The notes beneath the pieces were generated by a model. The model did no database searches. It was given only the letters and a program-made list of their open reading frames with translations, and was not told where the DNA came from. The position numbers and the translations under genes are program-made. Shown in pieces: positions 51,772 through 56,184 of a DNA stretch of 56,184 nucleotides. The stretch's first letter is position 1. Each line of letters starts with the position of its first letter. Source of the DNA: Actinomycetota bacterium (GTDB lineage: Bacteria; Actinomycetota; Acidimicrobiia; Acidimicrobiales; VFJN01). The DNA lies in NCBI GenBank assembly GCA_009886035.1, contig VFJN01000080.1, forward strand, positions 1 to 56,184. The letters run 5' to 3'.

Positions 51772-52236
51772 CGGCGCGACACGCCCCACTTCCAGGGAGA
51801 CCTGACTGCCGCACTGGAGCCAATGGAAGAAGACGAACTCCGGTTGATCAGGTTGGAATCCAGGGCGGATGACGATGACGGCGGGCGGGCCTCTAACTGC
51901 AGGTCACCGCAAATAGCGGCCTTTTGTTCCTCAAGGTCTCCAGTAATGACTACCTCAGTGAGAAATACCAGCGCAGTAAGCACCACCAGGAATGCCGGTT
52001 GGCCCTGGGCCTTTCCTCTCTCGCCCTGATCGCTTCGAGCACGAACGCAGCGCGTCACGCACCGAGGTGGTGAAGGTGGCCAACGTTTTTTCCGGGAAAT
52101 CATCCGGCACGAGTTGACCCATGTCCTGCATCCCGCCGCAATTGCTCCGGCGGTACGTTCTCGCTGGTTCGGAGGAGCAAACCGGCTCCGGGGGGACCAT
52201 TGGCGCACGGCCGCCGACGTGCGACGGCAGCGGTGG
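51772..52236. other. 465-base gene-poor stretch with a possible broken gene
   Basis: Base composition is visibly less GC-rich than the neighbours. On the minus strand two frames give gene-like pieces: one reads MQDMGQLVPDDFPEKTLATF (52130 downwards), the other AFLVVLTALVFLTEVVITGD then LEEQKAAICGDLQLEA. Joined by a frameshift near 52010-52050 they would make a small protein with one membrane helix. It may equally be non-coding. No RNA, repeat or terminator was found. Confidence 0.35.
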
Positions 52237-52791
52237 TCAACCCGCCGGTTGGGTCCACTTCTCGATGGCATCGAGGTACCCGGTGGTGGCTCGCCGTTGG
52301 AGCCAACGGGTCACGGGGCCGCCGAGCCGCACGAGGAGCGTGCCCGGCTTCGACACCGCATCGATGTGGAACCGCACCTCGCCGTCCTCCTGGGCGACGA
52401 TGAACGACTCGTACCCGCGCTCGGGATGGCCCGGCAACGTGGCGTACACGAATCCGAACGCGCCGGGTTCGTTGATGACCTGCTCGATCCGACAGGCCGC
52501 CATCACCCACACTCCCGCTTGACGCGTCACGATGACCACCGTTTCTCCGGCGGTGATCCCCACCTCCGCCGGAAATACTTCGACGCCCGAACCGCGGTGG
52601 GCCACCCACCGTTCCACCCCGGCCCGGCCCCGCTCGAACGCGTCGGGTCCTGTCCCCACGGCGCGACTGCTGTGCTCCTGCCGGAACCCTGGAGGCGGTT
52701 CTTCGGCGACCATGCTGGTGACCGCCATCCCCAGCCGGCTCCGGCGGTAGGCGGCGATGGCGGCATCATCAGGGCGGCGGAGCGAGAGCAT
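52237..52791 (-). CDS. DUF1990 family protein
   Basis: A 184-residue protein of the DUF1990 family: QEHSSRAVGTGPDAFERGRA, EVGITAGETVVIVTRQAGV, EPGAFGFVYATLPGHPERGY and HIDAVSKPGTLLVRLGGPVT. The family is found in actinobacteria and plants with no proven function; a lipocalin/START-like fold binding a hydrophobic ligand is likely. TAGCGT eight bases before ATG 52791 fits leaderless expression. Divergent from the cupin gene. Confidence 0.85.
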   Translation of the reverse strand: MLSLRRPDDAAIAAYRRSRLGMAVTSMVAEEPPPGFRQEHSSRAVGTGPDAFERGRAGVERWVAHRGSGVEVFPAEVGITAGETVVIVTRQAGVWVMAACRIEQVINEPGAFGFVYATLPGHPERGYESFIVAQEDGEVRFHIDAVSKPGTLLVRLGGPVTRWLQRRATTGYLDAIEKWTQPAG

Positions 52792-52799
52792 CGCTCCCC

Positions 52800-52805
52800 A
52801 CGCTA
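52800..52805 (-). promoter_or_regulatory. Leaderless -10 box (TAGCGT) of the DUF1990 gene
   Basis: TAGCGT on the minus strand, eight bases before ATG 52791. Confidence 0.4.
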
Positions 52806-52870
52806 GGGCTCCACCCCCGGTACCGGCGGTGTCTCTTGCCGATCTTCCGGGTGCCTGAGATAGTTATTCG

Positions 52871-53221
52871 GTGCAGTATCTCCGCTTATTCAACGACGGT
52901 GATACCACCCGATTCTCCGACGAAAACATCGGCTTCGACGATGCCGTATTCGCCCCGCCCGCCCCCCCGCTGGGGGTCTCGGCGGCCTTCCCGGCCCGAG
53001 AGGTGTTGTTCATCCAGTTTCCGGCCGGTTGGAGCGATCCGTCGCACCCCTCACCGGCCCGGCAATGGATGTTCGTGCTCTCCGGTCGTGGTGAGACCAC
53101 CGCCGGTGATGAGACCCGCTCATGGCACGCCGGCGACGCCATCCTCCTCGAAGACACCGCCTTCCCCGGCCACGGCACCACCATTCTCGACGACACGGTG
53201 ATCGCGGTCGTCCGCCTCTGA
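52871..53221 (+). CDS. Small cupin-domain protein
   Basis: A 116-residue single-domain cupin. The beta-barrel core has PARQWMFVLSGRGETTAGDE and WHAGDAILLEDTAFPGHGTT; ligand positions are partly replaced (no clear HxH in the first motif), so metal binding is uncertain. GTG start at 52871; GATAGT six bases upstream could be a weak leaderless box. It could be a small isomerase, a sensor of a carboxylate or a scaffold; no partner gene is evident. Confidence 0.78.
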   Translation: MQYLRLFNDGDTTRFSDENIGFDDAVFAPPAPPLGVSAAFPAREVLFIQFPAGWSDPSHPSPARQWMFVLSGRGETTAGDETRSWHAGDAILLEDTAFPGHGTTILDDTVIAVVRL

Positions 53222-53296
53222 GCGAGACCGCCCCCCGGGTTACCTGCCCCCTGGCGGAGATGGCGTGGATTTCCCGCCCCTGTCACAGGTCGCCCC

Positions 53297-53302
53297 TACG
53301 CT
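53297..53302 (+). promoter_or_regulatory. Leaderless -10 box (TACGCT) of the SbcD-like gene
   Basis: TACGCT, six bases (ccgggg), GTG 53309. A GTG-started leaderless mRNA is implied. Confidence 0.55.
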
Positions 53303-53308
53303 CCGGGG

Positions 53309-54439
53309 GTGACTCGCTTTGTGCACTCTGCCGATTGGCAACTGGGGATGACCCGCCACTTCCTCTCCGGGGATGCCCAGGCGCGCTTTACCGCTGATCG
53401 TATTGAGGCCATCACCGCCATCGGGCGGCTCGCCGAGGCCGAAGGCTGTTCCTTCGTGGTCGTCAGTGGCGACGTGTTCGAGTCCAACCAGGTTGAGCGT
53501 CCCGTGGTGGTCCGCGCCCTGGAGGCGATGAAGGCCACTCCCGCTGTCTTCTTCTATCTCCTCCCCGGCAACCACGATCCGCTCGACGCCACCTCGATTT
53601 TCCGGTCGAAAACCTTCCGCGATCACTGTCCCCCCAACGTCATCACCCTCGAGGGTGGCACCGAAATCCCCGCCGCTGACGGCATCACGATCGTCAGCGC
53701 CCCGTGGCCGAATAAGCGTCCCCTCACCGATCTGGTCACCGCCGCGGTCGCGTCACGGCCGGCGGATGGCACCCTCCGGGTGGTGGTAGGCCACGGGGCC
53801 GTCGATACGCTCTCGCCCAACCCAAACGACCCCGCCCTCATTCGCCTCGCCGATGTGGAGGCCGCCCTCGCCGATGGTCGAATTCACTACGTCGCCCTCG
53901 GCGATCGGCACTCCACTACCTCGGTGGGCACCACCGGTCGTGTCTGGTACGCCGGCGCTCCCGAACCCACCGACTACCGCGAGGTTGATCCTGGCCACGC
54001 GTTGGTGGTGGATCTGAGCCATGAGTCGGTCAGCGTTGTGCCCCATCGGATCGGCCGCTGGGAGTTTCAGCACCGGCAGTTCGACCTCGCCGGTCGCCCC
54101 GATTGCGACGGCGTCCAGCAGTTTCTCGAGGCCATCGTCGACAAGCCCCGCACCATCGTGAAACTGACGCTGGTCGGGCAGCTATCCCTGACCGATATGG
54201 CCCATCTCGAGGCCACCTTCCGCCACGCTTCGGACCTCCTCGGGGCCCTCGAGCGATGGGAACGCCACAGCGAGCTGGTGGTTCTCCCCGCCGAGAACGA
54301 GATGGCCGATTTGGGCTTGTCGGGATTCGCGCTCGTCGCCCTCGAAGACCTGAAAGACCGTGCTAACCGTAGCGACGAAGGGGCGGAGGTGGCCCGCGAT
54401 GCGCTCGGCCTCCTCTACCGCCTGGCGGGGTCGGTATGA
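53309..54439 (+). CDS. SbcD/Mre11-like metallophosphoesterase (DNA repair nuclease)
   Basis: A 376-residue calcineurin-like phosphoesterase. Metal motifs in order are HSADWQLG (Gln replaces the usual His of DxH), VVSGDVFESN, LLPGNHDPLD, VVGHGAVDTL and VALGDRHSTTS. The C-terminal ~120 residues form a capping/ATPase-binding region (KLTLVGQLSLTDMAHLEATF). Such proteins cut DNA ends together with an SbcC/Rad50-type ATPase, which follows here with an ATGA overlap. The Gln variant occurs in the actinobacterial branch as I recall it. Confidence 0.87.
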   Translation: MTRFVHSADWQLGMTRHFLSGDAQARFTADRIEAITAIGRLAEAEGCSFVVVSGDVFESNQVERPVVVRALEAMKATPAVFFYLLPGNHDPLDATSIFRSKTFRDHCPPNVITLEGGTEIPAADGITIVSAPWPNKRPLTDLVTAAVASRPADGTLRVVVGHGAVDTLSPNPNDPALIRLADVEAALADGRIHYVALGDRHSTTSVGTTGRVWYAGAPEPTDYREVDPGHALVVDLSHESVSVVPHRIGRWEFQHRQFDLAGRPDCDGVQQFLEAIVDKPRTIVKLTLVGQLSLTDMAHLEATFRHASDLLGALERWERHSELVVLPAENEMADLGLSGFALVALEDLKDRANRSDEGAEVARDALGLLYRLAGSV

Positions 54440-56184
54440 GAATCCATCACCTCAGGCTCGAGAACTATCGCGGTGTGGGCCTGGTCACCATCAACTTTCC
54501 CACCGAGGGCGTCACCATCATCGAGGGCGACAACGAAGTTGGAAAATCCTCGATCCCGGAAGCGATCGATCTGCTTCTCACCCAACGCGATGATTCCAAC
54601 GCGAAATCGGTCAAAGCCGTGAAGCCGGTGAATCAGGACGTGGGCGCCGAGGTGGAAATCGAACTCTCCTCGGGGCCTTACCGCTTCCGGTACCGAAAGC
54701 GCTGGCACCGCCAGAAGGAAACAGTGCTGGAGATGATCGAGCCGTCGGGATCCCACCTCACGGGTCGAGAAGCCCACGAGAAGGTGGTCGCGATCCTCGA
54801 TGAAACCCTCGACCGTGGCTTGTGGGACGCGCTTCAACTGCGTCAGGGCGCTCCTCTGGCGCAGGCGTCCTTCGCGGGGGGGTCCCTCGGTCGAGCCTTG
54901 GATCTCGCCGCCGGGGGCGACGCCCGTAGCGGTGGCGAAGACGACCTGTGGGCGCGGATCACCATCGAACGCGAGCGCTACTGGACCGCCAATGGCCAGG
55001 CGAAAGTCGACCGCAAAGCGGCGGCCGCCGCGGTTGCCGACGGGGCCGCCCGGGTGGAGGAGATCGAGGCCCTGCTCCGTGGGCTGGAAGCCGACGCGGC
55101 GATGGTGGGGCGCCTCGGCCAGGAGGACCTCGTACTCGTCGAGAAGCAGGTGGCCAACGATGATGAGCTCGCTGGCCTGCGCGTCCGGTCCGACGCCATC
55201 AACGCCCACCAAAACGCGGTGAATCGGCTGACCGCCCAGCGAGACACTGCGCAGGCCGATCACACCCGCGTCCTCGGGGTCAGTGAGAGGCGCGCCGAGC
55301 AGGTTCAGCGCTTCGTCAATGCCAGCCGTGCGGTCGACACCATCAAGGCAAGGATCGCCGCCGCCGTCCCGGCGCGCGCCCTGGCCGAAGGCCACCAGGC
55401 CGACCTCCAGCAGAACGTCAGTGCGGGGAGCGCCGCTTTGGCCGCCGCCACCACGGCTCGCGCTCTGGCCACCGCCGATTGTGACTACCGGCGTCAGCAG
55501 ATCGAGACGGAACAACTCTCGGAGCGGCACCAGCGGGTGGTGGCCGCGCTCGAGCGCCAGGTTGCCGCCACTGCCGTAGTGGACCACAGCCTCGTGGACG
55601 ACGAAGTGGCTCAGAGTATCGAGGACGCCCACTTGGAACTGGTGAAGGCCGAGGCCTCCGCCACCAGCGCGGCGGCCACGGTCGATGCCCACGCTCTCGC
55701 CGCCGTTCAGATCGAGATCAACGGCCAGGCCGTTGCCCTGGCGGCGGGCGACCATCACGAGATCGTGGTAGTTGGCTCGGCCGAGGTGGTGCTGCCCGGC
55801 GCCATCAGCATGGTCATCAAGGCCGGCGCCGAAGCCCAGGCAGTTGCCGAACGCCGGCGCCGGGCCGAGGCCGATTTTGCCGCCGCTTGTGCGCAGGGCG
55901 GAGTGGCCGGTGTCGCCGAGGCCCGCCAGGCCGCCCTCGCTCGCACCGAGGCCAGCCGGGTGGTGATCGAGGCGCAAAAGTCGATCGACCAAGACCTGCG
56001 GGATCTCACCGCAGAGACCCTCGCCCAGAAGCTGGAGCGGCTCACCGAGCGCGTCACTGCCTACACCAAGAATCGTGCCGCCGATCCGCCCCTGCCCGCC
56101 GATCTCGACGCGGCGCAGGCCCTCGCTGCCGACGGCGAGCGGGCCTGGCAGGAAGCCAACGGCCACGTCACTCGTCTCACCGCC
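54436..56184 (+). CDS. SbcC/Rad50-like AAA ATPase, 3' truncated by the window edge
   Basis: Open to the last base: 583 codons with no stop, so it is absent from the ORF track, which shows only its antisense shadow (54415-56166). Residues 1-45 give the ABC-ATPase N-lobe (MRIHHLRLENYRGVGLV) with Walker A GDNEVGKS at 31-38. Residues ~185-425 are Ala/Glu/Arg-rich coiled coil. A beta-rich break follows at ~426-462 (QIEINGQAVALAAGD, GSAEVVLPGAISMVIKAG), then the coiled coil resumes. No CxxC zinc hook is seen. Coupled by ATGA to the SbcD-like nuclease. Confidence 0.88.
   Translation, partial: MRIHHLRLENYRGVGLVTINFPTEGVTIIEGDNEVGKSSIPEAIDLLLTQRDDSNAKSVKAVKPVNQDVGAEVEIELSSGPYRFRYRKRWHRQKETVLEMIEPSGSHLTGREAHEKVVAILDETLDRGLWDALQLRQGAPLAQASFAGGSLGRALDLAAGGDARSGGEDDLWARITIERERYWTANGQAKVDRKAAAAAVADGAARVEEIEALLRGLEADAAMVGRLGQEDLVLVEKQVANDDELAGLRVRSDAINAHQNAVNRLTAQRDTAQADHTRVLGVSERRAEQVQRFVNASRAVDTIKARIAAAVPARALAEGHQADLQQNVSAGSAALAAATTARALATADCDYRRQQIETEQLSERHQRVVAALERQVAATAVVDHSLVDDEVAQSIEDAHLELVKAEASATSAAATVDAHALAAVQIEINGQAVALAAGDHHEIVVVGSAEVVLPGAISMVIKAGAEAQAVAERRRRAEADFAAACAQGGVAGVAEARQAALARTEASRVVIEAQKSIDQDLRDLTAETLAQKLERLTERVTAYTKNRAADPPLPADLDAAQALAADGERAWQEANGHVTRLTA

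Noticed and set aside
1-56184. tRNA, rRNA, riboswitch, IS element, att site or origin
   Set aside because: I looked through the intergenic stretches and found no cloverleaf-like sequence, conserved riboswitch core, transposase or integrase; most gaps are under 150 bases. A covariance-model search would be needed to exclude small RNAs.

Overview
The window is high-GC, densely coded, double-stranded bacterial chromosome. Genes are short-spaced, switch strand often, use GTG starts freely, and are commonly coupled by ATGA/GTGA/TGATG overlaps. Several F420-type (LLM-class) oxidoreductases, a P450, a DUF2855 protein, a PCD-VOC fusion, a glnA4-GATase-aldC-SDR operon (the order known from Mycobacterium tuberculosis Rv2860c-Rv2857c), acyl-CoA dehydrogenases, PhyH dioxygenases and sulfotransferases all point to an actinobacterium. 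I would guess an Acidimicrobiia/Ilumatobacter-like lineage, but there is no rRNA or marker gene here to prove it. I saw no rRNA, tRNA, CRISPR array, IS element, integrase, att site or replication origin.

Layout. 1-4.5 kb: end of a secreted Thr/Ser-rich protein, a strong double hairpin, then a tightly overlapping operon (DUF2855, TetR regulator, DUF1330-like, lipoprotein) preceded by a cytoplasmic paralogue of that lipoprotein. 4.6-8.2 kb: acyl-CoA dehydrogenase, LLM oxidoreductase and cytochrome P450. 8.2-17 kb: an amine-utilisation island. A choline/ethanolamine-kinase-like phosphotransferase and a GcvT-type flavin demethylase/oxidase are divergent from glnA4-like ligase, glutamine-amidotransferase-type hydrolase, aldehyde dehydrogenase, SDR and a second phosphotransferase. 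17-20.3 kb: a response regulator/histidine kinase/membrane-anchored protein operon divergent from an exported protein made largely of Asp-Asp-Ala repeats (a 9-bp tandem repeat in DNA).

20.6-34.4 kb: single metabolic genes on both strands: S1P-lyase-like PLP enzyme, VOC plus carboxymuconolactone-decarboxylase-like pair, dimethylformamidase-like protein, PCD-VOC fusion, SRPBCC, PhyH plus LLM, acyl-CoA dehydrogenase, SDRs, alpha/beta hydrolases, amidohydrolase. 34.5-39 kb: SNF2 helicase with its small basic partner and an EcKinase-like phosphotransferase. 39-44.4 kb: minus-strand genes including a dienelactone hydrolase, a Cys-rich protein, a BaiN-like flavoprotein, a methyltransferase, a truncated sulfotransferase and a secreted trypsin-like protease. 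44.5-50.6 kb: a PhyH gene divergent from a four-gene coupled operon (alkylsulfatase-like MBL enzyme, sulfotransferase, Gfo/Idh/MocA dehydrogenase, SDR), then an LLM gene. 50.6-56.2 kb: HNH endonuclease, a gene-poor stretch, DUF1990, cupin, and an SbcD/Mre11-like nuclease coupled to an SbcC/Rad50-like ATPase that runs off the window.

The most useful general signal is a recurring TANNNT box (TACGCT, TAGGTT, TACGTT and similar) lying 6-8 bases before many first-gene start codons on both strands. It suggests widespread leaderless transcription and fixes several start sites. The best candidates for an undescribed system are the sulfotransferase/sulfatase-like operon, the two-component system paired with the Asp-repeat protein, and the paralogue pair flanking the DUF2855-TetR-DUF1330 module.
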